Below are positions 52,536 through 64,000 of a stretch of DNA of 64,000 nt, piece after piece (position 1 is the first letter of the stretch; each line of letters opens with the position of its first letter). Both the position numbers and the translations under genes were made by a program. The stretch comes from Nemertoderma westbladi (lineage: Eukaryota; Xenacoelomorpha; Nemertodermatida; Nemertodermatidae): the NCBI GenBank assembly GCA_032718475.1, contig JAUCBJ010001381.1, positions 1-64,000 of the forward strand, in the 5' to 3' direction. The notes below the pieces were generated by a model. That model was not told where the DNA came from, made no database searches, and saw only the letters and a program-made list of their open reading frames with translations.

Positions 52536-55500
52536 TAATAGATTCAAATCACAAACTAATTTTGACCAATCACGAGCCAGATTACTAGGAATGACGTCAT
52601 CCCATTTCAAATTTAATTTCCAGAGTTCTTGAATTAGCATTTTAGAACGAATAGTAACCGGAACTAACCACCCATAGGGATCATATATCTTTGGAGCAGA
52701 ACTAACAACATGGCGTTTTGTCAGTTTGTCAATGTCAGGAACGTCAATTTTGCGGGTTGGAAAACCTAAGGTGTCTGCATTAATATTCCAATTAATACCA
52801 AAAATCAAGGTGTCAGGTTTGTCAGTTGTAGGACCGTCACCATTCAGTCTAATAATGTTACTCAATTTCGGTGAATTTGTGAACCATTGTCGCAAAGGAA
52901 ACCCACCTTCCCTTAAAATAGCGCGACTTTGAATGTAAAAATCAATAAGTCGATCTTCGGATACCTCTGTATCCTGTAAATTGTCTACATACATATTTTG
53001 CAAAATTATTTTTGCAATAGGAGCATTACACTGTTTAAGGTGATGTTGAATAGTTGAGTTCAACAAAAATTGGCTGCAGTTTGCACCAAATAAAACCACT
53101 TTAAATCTATAAGTCAAAATTGGACTATTAAGATCAAATGGATCTTTAGGCCAAAGAAATCTAGTGACGTCACGGTCTATTTCGGCTAACCCTATTTGAA
53201 AATAAGCCTTTTCAATATCAGAAATAGCACAGAAATTATGAATACGAAAACGTAACAATAAATCATACAGTAGTTGATTTGTAGGCGGACCAGTTAACAA
53301 ACAATCATTTAAACTGACATGGTTTTTACCGCTACCAGAAGAACAATCATACACTATACGTAAAGGAGTAGTGGCGGATTGCGGTTTTTCTACACCGTGG
53401 TGTGGTATATAGTGCACCAGATTACCGCTACGAGTGATTCCATTGGATACAAAAATATCATCAACAGGAACTAATTCAATAAAATTTCTAGTTAACTGCT
53501 CATTAACTAAGTTATTGTAACAAGTTAGAAAGTCTGGGTTTCTACGTAATTTATTTAATGTAGATTCTAACCGTTTTCTACATAAACCGTAGTTTAGTGA
53601 TAAATGGGCGTGGTTTTGTAACCATGGCAACCTTGTAATGTACATACCATCACTATATTCAATGCTATTATTAAATTCAAGAATAGCGGTTTCGTGATCA
53701 AAATTGGTAGCATTCATATTAATACCTATTTCATCTAAACTCCACAAACGTTCTAAACATACAGAAACGTCATTACATTGGAGACATAATTCACTTGGTT
53801 TAACATTGCAATATTCAAAATTATGATTTACACTAATGCCAATGTGCATAACAGAAATAACGTTATTTTGTATACGTGTATCAGAAATCTTACCAGAATG
53901 TACATTTCCTACTATGATATTACCCAAATTGGATGGTAATACATTTACGTCATTTATAACATTATCATTGTAAACAAAATTGAAATACTGATCACTACCA
54001 ATAAGTAAACAAATATTGGAAATGGAATCCCCACGGCAAGGATCCGCTAAACTAAATCCTTGTAATGTAAACCGATCGACGATCGCGGAACGGCCCGGAG
54101 TCGACAAACGAGGCAATCTATCAACTAAAATAGCGTTTGTTTCCACGAAACCATCTGAGGTTTCAACGTTAAATGAAACTACATCGTACCATTGACACAA
54201 TCCGTCACTATTAATCCCATCGATACCGATCCAAATCCGTTCCACAATAGGAAGATGTAATGATTCAGCAGCTTGGCGGAGCAATAGAGTACGTTGCGAG
54301 CCTTGATCGAAAAGCGCCCGCAACTTATAGGTACGACGATTATTATCGCTAATAACCGGAACTACGGCAGTCGGTAGTAGCGTTGAATGGTTATCGGTAA
54401 CCAGAGTAGAAAAGGAGACGGAGGCAACACTTCCCTTTGAACCACTAGATGCAGTCGGTTGTCGGTTTGTGTCTCTAGAGCTAGATGCTTGGGATTGTAA
54501 TAACGTGGAACCGTGAAGCACTGTATGATGGCGACTGTTACAAACGAAACAATTTTGAGTCGAACACTTCGATAAGTTCGAATGTTCCGGTTTTAAACAG
54601 TTGGTACACAGCTTTAATTCATTGACGCGCTGTGCTTTCTTATCAGGCGTTTTATATATATCGCAGAAACGAACGCTATGCTCACCCTTACACAGGAAGC
54701 ATTTTATCGGCCTTATAGGTCTATTAGTGAACGTCTTCGATGATGGAGATGAGACGGAGAACGAACCGGCGGTTCCGCCTCTGACGTCTTCTGGAGAAAA
54801 CCTCTTCTTGTCGACCCAACCTCCCTTTCCCTTCGAAGAAATTGTTGGCTGGGATTCTAGCGAAGTTAACTGCTCGATCTCCTCTTGAAGAGCTTTACGT
54901 AGTTCGTCAAGGGTCCAATATGAAGTTCGAGCCGCACGATTAATGTTATCTCGGATTTTGGCGGGAAGTTTCCTCAACAAAATTTCAGAATATACATATC
55001 CCGCCTCTTCCACATTACCACCGAGATTCCTAATGCCACGTATCTGAGCCTCGTACATAGCTCGGAACGCAGCAAGTTCCCGAGATGACGCACCCGGGGA
55101 CTCCAAATCTAGAAGTAGATGTAAATGCGACCGCATAATTAATTGCGGTTTACCGAACGATTCGCGTAGTAACTGGACAGCTTCCTCGTAATCTTCGTTC
55201 GATCTTTGGAAGTTGTCGACTAGTCTGGCAGCATCTCCGCTGAGCTGCCCTTCTAGGTAGGAAAACTTTGTCGCCCCAGCTAAATCAGAACGGCTATGAA
55301 CGGCGTCGTTAAATCTATCCCAAAAGTTAGTCCAGTCGACTGGATTGCCACTGAAAACCGGAAGCTTTAATACCGGAAGCTTCTGAGTTTTATGAGGGTT
55401 TGTAGAGGACGCACCTGATGTATTATGATTGTGAGGATGTTGTGGTTCGCCCATATCATCGAATTGACCATGATAATCACCAGAATTGAAACGATTGTTG

Positions 55501-55838
55501 TCCTCTCTAATTCGTATGAACTTCTCACAACGTCGTATTGTGGAAGAAATTCACATATCGTCCTTGGAATTCGTTTCTATATCCGCAGCAATGACGTCAG
55601 CCTCGACAATATGAGAATATATTTCCTCGTTGACATCGTTCAACTTCGATTGTTGAACTCGAAGAGCCTCGATAACATCCCGGATCGTGTCGACATCCGG
55701 ATCGGTTACAAACTCCCTAGTGGCTGCGTCAACATAGATTAAACCATCGAGTTGAGTCATTAGTCGAGACGCTACCGATTTGTGACCTCGTCGCTTATTT
55801 TTCAGGTGTCGTAAGGTGTCAGCATCCATGTCCATCAC
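52536..55838 (-). pseudogene. gag-pol: BEL copy B Gag-protease-RT, one nonsense codon and truncated
   Basis: Starts MMDMDADTLRHL at 55838 and is open except for a TGA at 55551-55553, where copy A has CGA, a CpG transition. After that it is continuous through Gag core, three knuckles, protease FDQGSQ and RT with MYVDNLQDT, without the gag/pol stop of copy A. The frame enters the foreign LTR at 52535 just before RNase H. It also preserves the pre-insertion site of the gypsy element. Confidence 0.85.
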
Positions 55839-56038
55839 GCTATTACGTTGCCGTTAAATCGGGATCCGTTGACCCAATAGGCAAGCCTGATTTGTGATTG
55901 CTGACTACTGGACTAGCAGACAAGTCTGCTACTGCTAGTGCTGCGGTAAAACGATTAGGCTCTACCGGTATTACCGGTAAGAGTTATTAAGTTGTCAGGA
56001 CGACAATTTCCGGGCGAGTCCCGGGTCACCGCACCAAA
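55839..56038 (-). other. BEL copy B leader with primer-binding site
   Basis: Primer-binding site at 56014-56036, same tRNA-like 23-base sequence as copy A, two bases from the LTR. The accggtattaccggt palindrome pair recurs near 55970. Confidence 0.65.
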
Positions 56039-56300
56039 TGTCCGGAATATTTCGGAATCCCGGACATCGAAAATATCACAGACCGAAAGAAAACATGTAT
56101 TTCTTGCTTGCTAGTATATTACTCAGTTCGTATATATATCAGTATATGATAGGATAACGTACATACATAAATGTCAGATAACACAAAACTAAAAATATAA
56201 AGAGGCTAAAAACACAGTGTACTCTACTGCCGTACTGCCTGACTGAACTACCAACTGAAAGCACCCAGCTGATCATCCTAAATACAGTATATTTGGGACA
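56039..56300 (-). repeat. BEL LTR, right (5' LTR of copy B)
   Basis: 262 bp, TG...CA. It differs from the other two mainly in one A-rich patch near 56190-56210. Confidence 0.9.
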
Positions 56301-56757
56301 GTGGGCGCTACGCTACTCCTATCTGCTAAGTGAGGGTAGGGGTGGGCGCTACGCTACTCCTATCTGCTACCCGAAGTTAGATGTGGGCGCTACTCCTATC
56401 TGCTACCCGAGGGTGGTGTGGGCGCTACTCCTATCTGCTACCCGAGGGTAGGGGTGGGCGCTACGCTACTCCTATCTGCTACCCGAGGGTAGGGGTGGGC
56501 GTTACTCCTATCTGCTACCCAAGGGTAGGGGTGGGTGCTACTCCTATCTGCTACCCGAGGGTAGGGGTGGGCGCTACTCCTATCTGCTACCCGAAGGTAG
56601 GGGTGGGCGCTACTCCTATCTGCTACCTGAAGGTAGGGGTGGGCGCTACTCCTATCTGCTACCCGAGGGTAGGGGTGGGCGCTACTCCTATCTGCTACCC
56701 GAGGGTAGGGGTGGTTGCTACTCCAATCTGCTACCCGAAGGTAGGGGTGGGCGCTAT
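56301..56757. repeat. Minisatellite, about 36-37 bp (gggcgctactcctatctgct)
   Basis: About 12 units abut the BEL LTR exactly. The first units carry an extra acgct. One plus-strand frame stays open for 144 codons; I treat it as repeat by-product. Confidence 0.9.
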
Positions 56758-56989
56758 TTCTAACGCAAGTTTGGCTCCCAGTAATTCAACTGATCCTCTT
56801 AATAGAGTTGTATAATAGTATTGTATGTACCATTTAGTTTACTCATTTAGTTGGTGGTACAATATTACCGTGTTGGTGCACAGGTTTAGATGGTCTATGA
56901 CAATATAATTTACTATTATTAGTAAAAGTCCATCTGTGTTACTTATCGGATGATTATGAAGCGAACCAGTTTCCCAGAACTCCAAGTCA

Positions 56990-59224
56990 GATCCCCTAAG
57001 CGCCCATCTAGAACCATCCACACAAGATCCCCTAAGCGCCCATCTAGAACCATCCACACCAGATCCCCTAAGCGCCCATCTAGAACCATCCACACCAGAT
57101 CCCCTAAGCGCCATCTTGAACCATCCACACCAGATCCCCTAAGCACCCATCTAGAACCATCCACACCATATCCCCTAATCGCCCATCTAGAACCATCCAC
57201 ACCAGATCCCCTAAGCACCATCTAGAACCATCCACACCAGATCCCCTAAGCGCCCATATAGAACCATCCACACCAGATCCCCTAAGCGCCATCTTGAACC
57301 ATCCACACCAGATCCCCTAAGCACCCATCTAGAACCATCCACACCATATCCCCTAATCGCCCATCTAGAACCATCCACACCAGTTCCCCTCCGCCCATCT
57401 AGAACCATCCACACCAGTTCCCCTCCGCCCATCTAGAACCATCCACACCAGATCCCCTAATCGCCCATCTAGAACCATCCACACCAGTTCCCCTCCGCCC
57501 ATCTAGAACCATCCACACCAGTTCCCCTCCGCCCATCTAGAACCATCCACACCAGATCCCCTAAGCGCCCATCTAGAACCATCCACACCAGTTCCCCTCC
57601 GTCCATCTAGAACCATCCACACCAGTTCCCCTCCGCCCATCTAGAACCATCCACACCAGATCCCCTAAGCACCATCTAGAACCAACCACACCAGATCCCC
57701 TAAGCGCCCATCTAGAACCATCCACACCAGATCCCCTAAGCGCCATCTAGAACCATTCACACCAGATCCCCTAAGCACCCATCTAGAACCATCCACACCA
57801 GTTCCCCATCCGCCCATCTAGAACCATCCACACCAGATCCCCTAAGCGCCATCTAGAACCATCCACACCAGATCCCCTAAGCGCCATCTAGAACCAACCA
57901 CACCAGATCCCCTAAGCGCCCATCTAGAACCATCCACACCAGATCCCCTAAGCGCCCATCTAGAACCATCCACACCAGATCCCCTAAGCGCCATCTTGAA
58001 CCATCCACACCAGATCCCCTAAGCGCCCATCTAGAACCATCCACACCAGATCCCATCCGCCCATCTAGAACCATCCACACCAGATCCCCTAATCGCCCAT
58101 CTAGAACCATCCACACCAGTTCCCCTCCGCCCATCTAGAACCATCCACACCAGATCCCCCAAGCGCCCATCTAGAACCATCCACACCAGATCCCCTAATC
58201 GCCCACCTAGAACCATCCACACCAGATCCCCTAAGCGCCATCGAGAACCATCCACACCAGATCCCCTAAGCGCCATCTAGAACCATCCACACCAGATCCC
58301 CTAAGCGCCATCTTGAACCATCCACACCAGATCCCCTAAGCGCCCATCTAGAACCATCCACACCAGATCCCCTCCGCCCATCTAGAACCATCCACACCAG
58401 ATCCCCTAATCGCCCATCTAGAACCATCCACACCAGTTCCCCTCCGCCCATCTAGAACCATCCACACCAGATCCCCCAAGCGCCCATCTAGAACCATCCA
58501 CACCAGATCCCCTAATCGCCCACCTAGAACCATCCACACCAGATCCCCTAAGCGCCATCGAGAACCATCCACACCAGATCCCCTAAGCGCCATCTAGAAC
58601 CATCCACACCAGATCCCCTAAGCACCATCTAGAACCAACCACACCAGATCCCCTAAGCGCCCATCTAGAACCATCCACACCAGATCCCCTAATCGCCCAT
58701 CTAGAACCATCCACACCAGTTCCCCTCCGCCCATCTAGAACCATCCACACCAGATCCCCCAAGCGCCCATCTAGAACCATCCACACCAGATCCCCTAATC
58801 GCCCACCTAGAACCATCCACACCAGATCCCCTAAGCGCCATCGAGAACCATCCACACCAGATCCCCTAAGCACCATCTAGAACCAACCACACCAGATCCC
58901 CTAAGCGCCCATCTAGAACCAACCACACCAGATCCCCTAAGCGAAATCTAGAACCATCCACACCAGATCCCCTAAGCGCCCCTCTAGAACCACCCACACC
59001 AGATCCCCTAAGCACCATCTAGAACCATCCACACCAGATCCCCCAAGCGCCCATCTAGAACCATCCACACCAGTTCCCCTCCGCCCATCTAGAACCATCC
59101 ACACCAGATCCCCCAAGCGCCCATCTAGAACCATCCACACCAGATCCCCTAATCGCCCACCTAGAACCATCCACACCAGATCCCCTAAGCGCCATCGAGA
59201 ACCATCCACACCAGATCCCCTAAG
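56990..59224. repeat. Minisatellite, 33-36 bp (catctagaaccatccacacc)
   Basis: More than 60 units combine a constant catctagaaccatccacacc with variable tails (agatcccctaagcgcc, agttcccctccgcc and others). A block ending in the rare variant catcgagaacc recurs four times (near 58230, 58550, 58830 and 59190), so a higher-order repeat of roughly 280-350 bp exists. The array ends at the LTR at 59225. Confidence 0.9.
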
Positions 59225-59510
59225 TGTAATGTTCGCTACACAGCGAATCATGAAAGGATAAACTACCCATTCAGATGTCTGACTAAAAGAGGGGAATCCG
59301 CTATACAGCAGTAACTTCCATGTATATTCAGAACTAAGAACAGCACATAATATATTTGAATCTCCCGCCACCATTGGATATCTTAGATCGACTATAACAA
59401 CTCTCCTTTTTTAGAGATACAAATTGGATCTGAATGTCTAGACTAAATAACCTATGAATGTATTTTAAACTCAATATACACTTATACATTATATCATAAT
59501 ACACTTTACA
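59225..59510 (-). repeat. Candidate 3' LTR of the right-hand gypsy-like element
   Basis: Between the minisatellite and the end of pol lies a 286-bp unit with plus-strand ends tgtaatgttcgc and ctttaca, giving TGTAA...TTACA termini. An A9-GGAAC purine stretch lies just inside. The partner LTR would be outside the window, so this is inference. Confidence 0.5.
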
Positions 59511-59562
59511 CTGTATAATAATGTCCTAGTTCCTTTTTTTTTGAGATTTATTCGTGATGAAT

Positions 59563-62500
59563 CTATATATTTCCACCTAGTTGACTATAATCAAGACGAT
59601 TGGGTTGACATTTGTCACGTGCACTTCGTCGAACACTTGGTGAGTCCAGATCGATTGTATTATCCATTGAATTGTCGCTTGAATTGTAATTCGATTGCGC
59701 CATATTGTCCGAATGATTTATTAGTTCAGCTTGGACTGGGCGGATAAATCTCCGATTCCGCCATAAGTTTCGTCCAGACGGAAAGCGTAACCGATATCTG
59801 CGATCATTGGCAGTTTCAATGACTTTAGCGATGCGATCCCATTTATTAGTTGATGTATTTTGCACTAGGACAGTGGTGTTTGTCGATATTGGCGTGAGTG
59901 CAAAAGCGGATCTGTTATAATAGTATTTCTGTTTCTCAGCTGTATCCAACCTTCGATGGTCGGATAAATCAGCACTTCTTTGCCATTCTGGCGAATAAGC
60001 ACGCCAATGAGTTGGTATTAGTGTCCGCGTAGGGTGTCCGAATACACGTTGTGCCGGGGATAGGCCATCAGAATTGGGAGTGTTATATAATTCTAACATG
60101 CCAGACTGAAATTCGTGACTTTCTATGTTACCGCCGGTTTTCGCCAATAAGTATTTAGCTTTTTTGACATTTGCTTCGGCATGTCCATTTCCCTGGGGAT
60201 GTTTAGGTGATGAGGGAGTCCATTTAACTCCCCAAGTCTGTAGGAATTTTGACATTGTTTCTGCAGCATATTGGGGTCCTTGATCCGTTGTTAGTGTGTT
60301 GGGTATACCAAGCATTGCAAATAAACGTCGCAATACCTTTATTGTATCGGTTGCAGAAGGTGCACTGGGAAACTTTTCGACCAATAGATATCCGGAATAC
60401 CTGTCGGCATATATTATGTAATATTGTGTTGAAAGTTGGTAAAAATCAGATGAGACTGAAACAAATGCTCGTTTTGGAATGTGTGCTTGAAGAAGTGGTT
60501 CATGAGGTAATGAACTCCGATATTTCTGACATTCTAAACATTTATTTACTGTGTTGGTGATATCAGTGGAATAACCGGGCCAGTATACGGATTGACGTGC
60601 GCGTCTTTTTGTGCGGTCTATTCCTTGGTGACTTGCGTGGAGTTTACGGAGAATATCATTAACTGATGTTGGTGGAATGACAATCTGATGTCCTTTCAAT
60701 ACGATACCATTTTCTATAGAAAGGTCATTGCGAATACTCTTAAACTTTTGAATGTATCCATTATTATTAGTATTTTGAAAGTTATTAGAGATTGCTGTAA
60801 TAAGTTCTTGATAATTAATGTCTCTGTCGGCGCATTTACGCAAATCGTCTACTATTAAGTCAGGTATTTCGAATGCAGCTATGTTTGTATCAATTGCATG
60901 CAGTGCCGAATTTTCCATTTCTATCAGATCATCATCAATATCTGGCTCTAGAACCGGTGCTCTAGACAGTGCGTCTGGGATTGAGTGTTGTTTTCCGTGT
61001 TCCCAAACTACGGAGAAACTGTAGTCGCTTAGTCTAGATCTATAATTGAGAATGCGAGTGTTATCGATCTCTATTAATCCATAGTTGTTGAATATTTGGA
61101 CCAGAGGTTTGTGGTCTGTGATAACAGTAAATTGGGGTATACCTGCCAAATACACATGACATTTTTTGATGGCCCATGTTATAGCTAAGGCTTCTAGTTC
61201 AATAACCGCGTATCTGGTCTCAACATCCTTCAAGAAGCGGCTTCCGCATTGAATTAATTTCTGAACTCCTGCCTGTTTTTGCAGTAGTGCAAACCCAAGT
61301 CCATTTAACCGTGATGCATCTGTTTTTAATATGGTTTCAGCGGTGGGATCGAACATTCCAAGAATTGGTGGGCTCAATAATATTTGTTTTGTTTTTTTGA
61401 ATGCTATAGAATGCTCTTCCATCCATGTAAAGTTGTTCTTTGTACTTAATAACTGGCGTAACGGAGTGGTTGCAGACGAAATTTCTTTGCTGAATGAACC
61501 CAATTGGTTTACTAATCCTAAGAAACTACGCAGGTCTGATCTGGTAGTAGGCACTGGAAAATCTGATATTGCACTGGTTTTCCGTTGATCAATTGAAATT
61601 TCACCATAAGAAATATGATATCCTACAAAGTTGATCTGTTCTGCGCACATGATTGACTTCGATTTGTTTACTGTTAAATTATGGTATGCACACCTCTCAA
61701 GTACATTGCAAACAGTTCTGATAAGATCTGGTAGGGTTGATGTACCTATACCAATGTCGTCAATGACCTTTTGAACATTTATACCGGCCATAGCATGATC
61801 CCCGCGAAATGAATAACTGTCACCTGTAGACACAAATCCCATAGGTGATCTCAAGTATTTGTATTTCCCAAATGGAGTTATAAAGACAGTGAGATCTTGT
61901 GCTGCTGAATCTAATGGCATTTGCCAATAGCCTTTAACTAAATCAATTTTACTGAAAAATCTGTCATTAAGTGAAAATCCACTGATTGCCTCGGCTGGGG
62001 TTTTGGTATGATATGCGGTTCTCTCTACCTGTGTATTTAATTTGGTTAAATCGGCACATATACGAACCTCACCATTCTGTTTTGGAGTGACCACGATGGG
62101 ATGGCACCATGATGTAGGTATATCTCCTACAGGTTCTATTATTTCACGTTCTACCATGTATTCTAATGCCTTTTTGGCTTTGTCTCGCATTGCATATGGT
62201 ATTTGACGCGCAGCATGGATTGCAAATGGTTTTACTTCAGATTTCAATGTTATGGTCATTGGTGAACCAACAATGTTTCCCTTCATTGGACGTAGTTCGG
62301 TAGAATCATCGAAAACTTTATGGTATACAGTTTGTAATTTTTCTGTTATCATTTCAATGAGGTCTGGCGTTAGATGGTGAACATTTGGTATAGTTTTAAT
62401 CCATTCCTCTCGTTTCTGCCATACTGGTTTATGCTTATCATTGGAAGCTATTGTTTGAGTTGTATCAACTGTGTTGAAATCAGTGGAATCTTTTATACCA

Positions 62501-64000
62501 CTTATGTGATTTGTATATGATGGATTTGGGAATTCAGGTGGTATAATGTGCAGTGCTTGACATGTCTCAAGTGATAGATAAAATCCAACAACATCGTAAC
62601 ATACCACAACCAAGGTAGTTGTTTGTTTATTACCAGCGGTTATAGAAGCTTTAAATGTACCAATTTGTTCTAAGCTTTTTCCAGCAACCGATGATAAATT
62701 ATGCTTCAGTTTTGGTTCAAGAACCAATTTATTAACGATACCTGTATTGTTGAATGTTTCCAAACCCATTACAGTTCTCCCAGCTCCTGTATCAGCCAGT
62801 GCAGTAACAGTAATTGGTGATACTAGACCTTCTGGGATTATGTTTACGTTTAAATATGCATTATTTCTTTTTACTATTGTGTTAATTTCACTATTAATTA
62901 TATCTATATTGTCGTAATTATCGTAATTGTTAAAAATTGTTAATATGTTTAACTCACCATCATCGTTGTTAAATGTGGGGGAATCTTCATCCTGTTCATC
63001 AGATATGGATGAAAATTCATCGTTTGACTCTGAAATGCAAATTGCCCTTATTGATTTCGAAGGACAAACTGGGGCAAAATGTCCGATTCCACCACAACAA
63101 ATACATTTCGACCGCGATGCTGGACAAGGTTTCGATTTATCCCGATGATTATTTTGACCACAGTGGAAACAGCGTTGATAAGTATTTTTAGGATTGCTGT
63201 TTTTCTCGTGGATTTCCGTCTTCTGTGTGTTAAATAATCTCCCATTTGATTGGTTCGTTTTCCATTTACGTTTATTGTAATCAGTTTTTGTTGTGTTTAC
63301 ACTATTATCATTTGAATAATATGTGCCTTTGATCGCCCCGAGAGATAAGGTTGCAATTCGAGCGGTTTCTAGTCCTATGATAAATTTCCGTGATTCATTG
63401 AAACTCAAAGGAGGGTCCTTGGCAATGAGTTTTTCTTTATCTTCTTCTTCTGACATTGCAAGAATTAATAATGCTGTGTGTAAACGGTCCGTTGTAACAG
63501 TTTTTGTATTAGCATATTCTCCTAATTCTTCGATTTCATTGCAAAGTGACGTATATGTTTGTCTGTCTTTCTGCTTTATGGTTAACAGAGCACGCCAGTC
63601 AAGATTGGTATTTCGTAGAGATCGTAAATAATCTTTTATATCGTTTTGAATTTCGTCTACATTTAGATCTGTGTTTGCTGGAATTCCCAATGTTCTATTA
63701 ACAATCTTCAGGAAACCTGGGGAACAACAATCCCAGAATGCTGATAACTGAACATCGTGTGTGCGTTGACTGAGGGCCATTAGGTTTGAATAATTTATCC
63801 ATAAAGGTATCCATTCATTAAATTTCCTGAAATCAGTATCTGATTCGAGAATAGGGGGTCTGCGTGGTGAAAGTTTTGGATGTTCAGAATTATTGCGATT
63901 CAGACCTCTATTATCGTCTGCGTATTCTGCAGTTAAACCAATTGTTGCGGTCCTGGCAGCAATTGCGTTTTCTCGTGCCTGCTTGCATTTTATATGTGCT
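59563..64000 (-). CDS. gag-pol: Gypsy-like Gag-Pol polyprotein, open through the window edge
   Basis: An internal Met lies at 63780, but the frame is open to 64000 (KFNEWIPLWINY just upstream), so the true start is outside. Counting from 63780: knuckles CFHCGQNNHRDKSKPC and CICCGGIGHFAPVC near 206-240, protease LADTGAGRTVMG near 326, RT VRICADLTKLNTQVERTAYH near 570 with the catalytic box KVIDDIGIG near 668 (VIDD instead of YxDD; both Asp kept), RNase H ILKTDASRLNGLGFAL near 817 and TDHKPL, integrase HASHQGIDRTKRRA...CLECQK near 1047-1087, SSDFYQL, TTDQGPQY and HPQGNGHAEANVK near 1110-1200. All catalytic acids are present and no stop interrupts it, so this may be an active copy. Confidence 0.9.
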   Translation of the reverse strand, partial: AHIKCKQARENAIAARTATIGLTAEYADDNRGLNRNNSEHPKLSPRRPPILESDTDFRKFNEWIPLWINYSNLMALSQRTHDVQLSAFWDCCSPGFLKIVNRTLGIPANTDLNVDEIQNDIKDYLRSLRNTNLDWRALLTIKQKDRQTYTSLCNEIEELGEYANTKTVTTDRLHTALLILAMSEEEDKEKLIAKDPPLSFNESRKFIIGLETARIATLSLGAIKGTYYSNDNSVNTTKTDYNKRKWKTNQSNGRLFNTQKTEIHEKNSNPKNTYQRCFHCGQNNHRDKSKPCPASRSKCICCGGIGHFAPVCPSKSIRAICISESNDEFSSISDEQDEDSPTFNNDDGELNILTIFNNYDNYDNIDIINSEINTIVKRNNAYLNVNIIPEGLVSPITVTALADTGAGRTVMGLETFNNTGIVNKLVLEPKLKHNLSSVAGKSLEQIGTFKASITAGNKQTTTLVVVCYDVVGFYLSLETCQALHIIPPEFPNPSYTNHISGIKDSTDFNTVDTTQTIASNDKHKPVWQKREEWIKTIPNVHHLTPDLIEMITEKLQTVYHKVFDDSTELRPMKGNIVGSPMTITLKSEVKPFAIHAARQIPYAMRDKAKKALEYMVEREIIEPVGDIPTSWCHPIVVTPKQNGEVRICADLTKLNTQVERTAYHTKTPAEAISGFSLNDRFFSKIDLVKGYWQMPLDSAAQDLTVFITPFGKYKYLRSPMGFVSTGDSYSFRGDHAMAGINVQKVIDDIGIGTSTLPDLIRTVCNVLERCAYHNLTVNKSKSIMCAEQINFVGYHISYGEISIDQRKTSAISDFPVPTTRSDLRSFLGLVNQLGSFSKEISSATTPLRQLLSTKNNFTWMEEHSIAFKKTKQILLSPPILGMFDPTAETILKTDASRLNGLGFALLQKQAGVQKLIQCGSRFLKDVETRYAVIELEALAITWAIKKCHVYLAGIPQFTVITDHKPLVQIFNNYGLIEIDNTRILNYRSRLSDYSFSVVWEHGKQHSIPDALSRAPVLEPDIDDDLIEMENSALHAIDTNIAAFEIPDLIVDDLRKCADRDINYQELITAISNNFQNTNNNGYIQKFKSIRNDLSIENGIVLKGHQIVIPPTSVNDILRKLHASHQGIDRTKRRARQSVYWPGYSTDITNTVNKCLECQKYRSSLPHEPLLQAHIPKRAFVSVSSDFYQLSTQYYIIYADRYSGYLLVEKFPSAPSATDTIKVLRRLFAMLGIPNTLTTDQGPQYAAETMSKFLQTWGVKWTPSSPKHPQGNGHAEANVKKAKYLLAKTGGNIESHEFQSGMLELYNTPNSDGLSPAQRVFGHPTRTLIPTHWRAYSPEWQRSADLSDHRRLDTAEKQKYYYNRSAFALTPISTNTTVLVQNTSTNKWDRIAKVIETANDRRYRLRFPSGRNLWRNRRFIRPVQAELINHSDNMAQSNYNSSDNSMDNTIDLDSPSVRRSARDKCQPNRLDYSQLGGNI

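Larger units (their letters stand above)
37510..56300 (-). mobile_element. Tandem BEL/Pao elements, LTR-A-LTR-B-LTR
   Basis: Three LTRs of 260, 268 and 262 bp (37510, 49873 and 56039) alternate with two internal regions in the same orientation. Copy A (left) is interrupted by a gypsy element. Copy B (right) has part of pol replaced by a foreign LTR. The outer flanks (actgc and gtggg) are not a target duplication, so this is not a single clean insertion; unequal recombination between LTRs is the simplest origin. Confidence 0.85.

Noticed and set aside
56381-59374. Repeat-encoded ORFs (GSGVDGSRW and CYPRVGVGATPI types)
   Set aside because: By-products of 33-37 bp tandem repeats without unique sequence or start context.

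Overview
The window looks like accessory, retroelement-rich DNA from a metazoan, probably a marine invertebrate. I cannot name the species. Reasons: almost all long reading frames are retrotransposon gag/pol proteins of animal type (BEL/Pao, Ty3/gypsy, non-LTR LINEs). Minisatellites fill several kilobases. There are no bacterial operons, ribosome binding sites, rRNA or tRNA genes. One primer-binding site matches animal tRNA-Gln. Only two single-exon host-like genes are visible: a small secreted/anchored protein (2038-2781) and a repeat-rich unknown protein (32942-35705, broken by a one-base insertion).

Layout. 1-1900: inverted and tandem repeats. 2038-2781: secreted protein gene. 4850-8320: 20-bp minisatellite holding a 448-bp insertion. 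10139-24816: a complete LTR element on the minus strand, with 1.18-kb LTRs, TG...CA ends and a GGGGG target duplication. It carries BEL/Pao-like gag and protease, but a 1344-codon ORF of unknown family stands where reverse transcriptase, RNase H and integrase should be. A LINE fragment is nested in its leader. 24835-25958: second array of the same minisatellite. 25963-28100: DNA transposon remnant with inverted ends. 28779-32557: long inverted-repeat (foldback-like) structure. 32942-35705: repeat-protein gene. 36086-36715: LINE tail. 36743-37043: orphan LTR plus primer-binding site. 37190-37509: palindromic satellite. 37510-56300: two BEL/Pao elements in tandem sharing a central LTR. Copy A is split by an intact 6.2-kb gypsy element (43139-49298) that carries a PHD finger downstream of integrase. 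In copy B part of pol is replaced by an LTR of the giant-element family. 56301-59224: two minisatellites. 59225-64000: the 3' LTR and most of gag-pol of another gypsy-like element that runs off the window.

The best candidate for an undescribed system is the 14.7-kb element at 10139-24816. Its near-identical LTRs and target duplication show recent mobility. It encodes a BEL-like gag and an aspartic protease, lacks every recognisable polymerase and integrase motif, and has a very large intact protein with its own CCHC zinc knuckles. If it moves, another element must supply reverse transcriptase in trans. A related but diverged LTR inside BEL copy B shows that the family has more than one member. 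Second-tier items are the PHD-finger gypsy, the foldback structure and the 24-residue-repeat protein gene.
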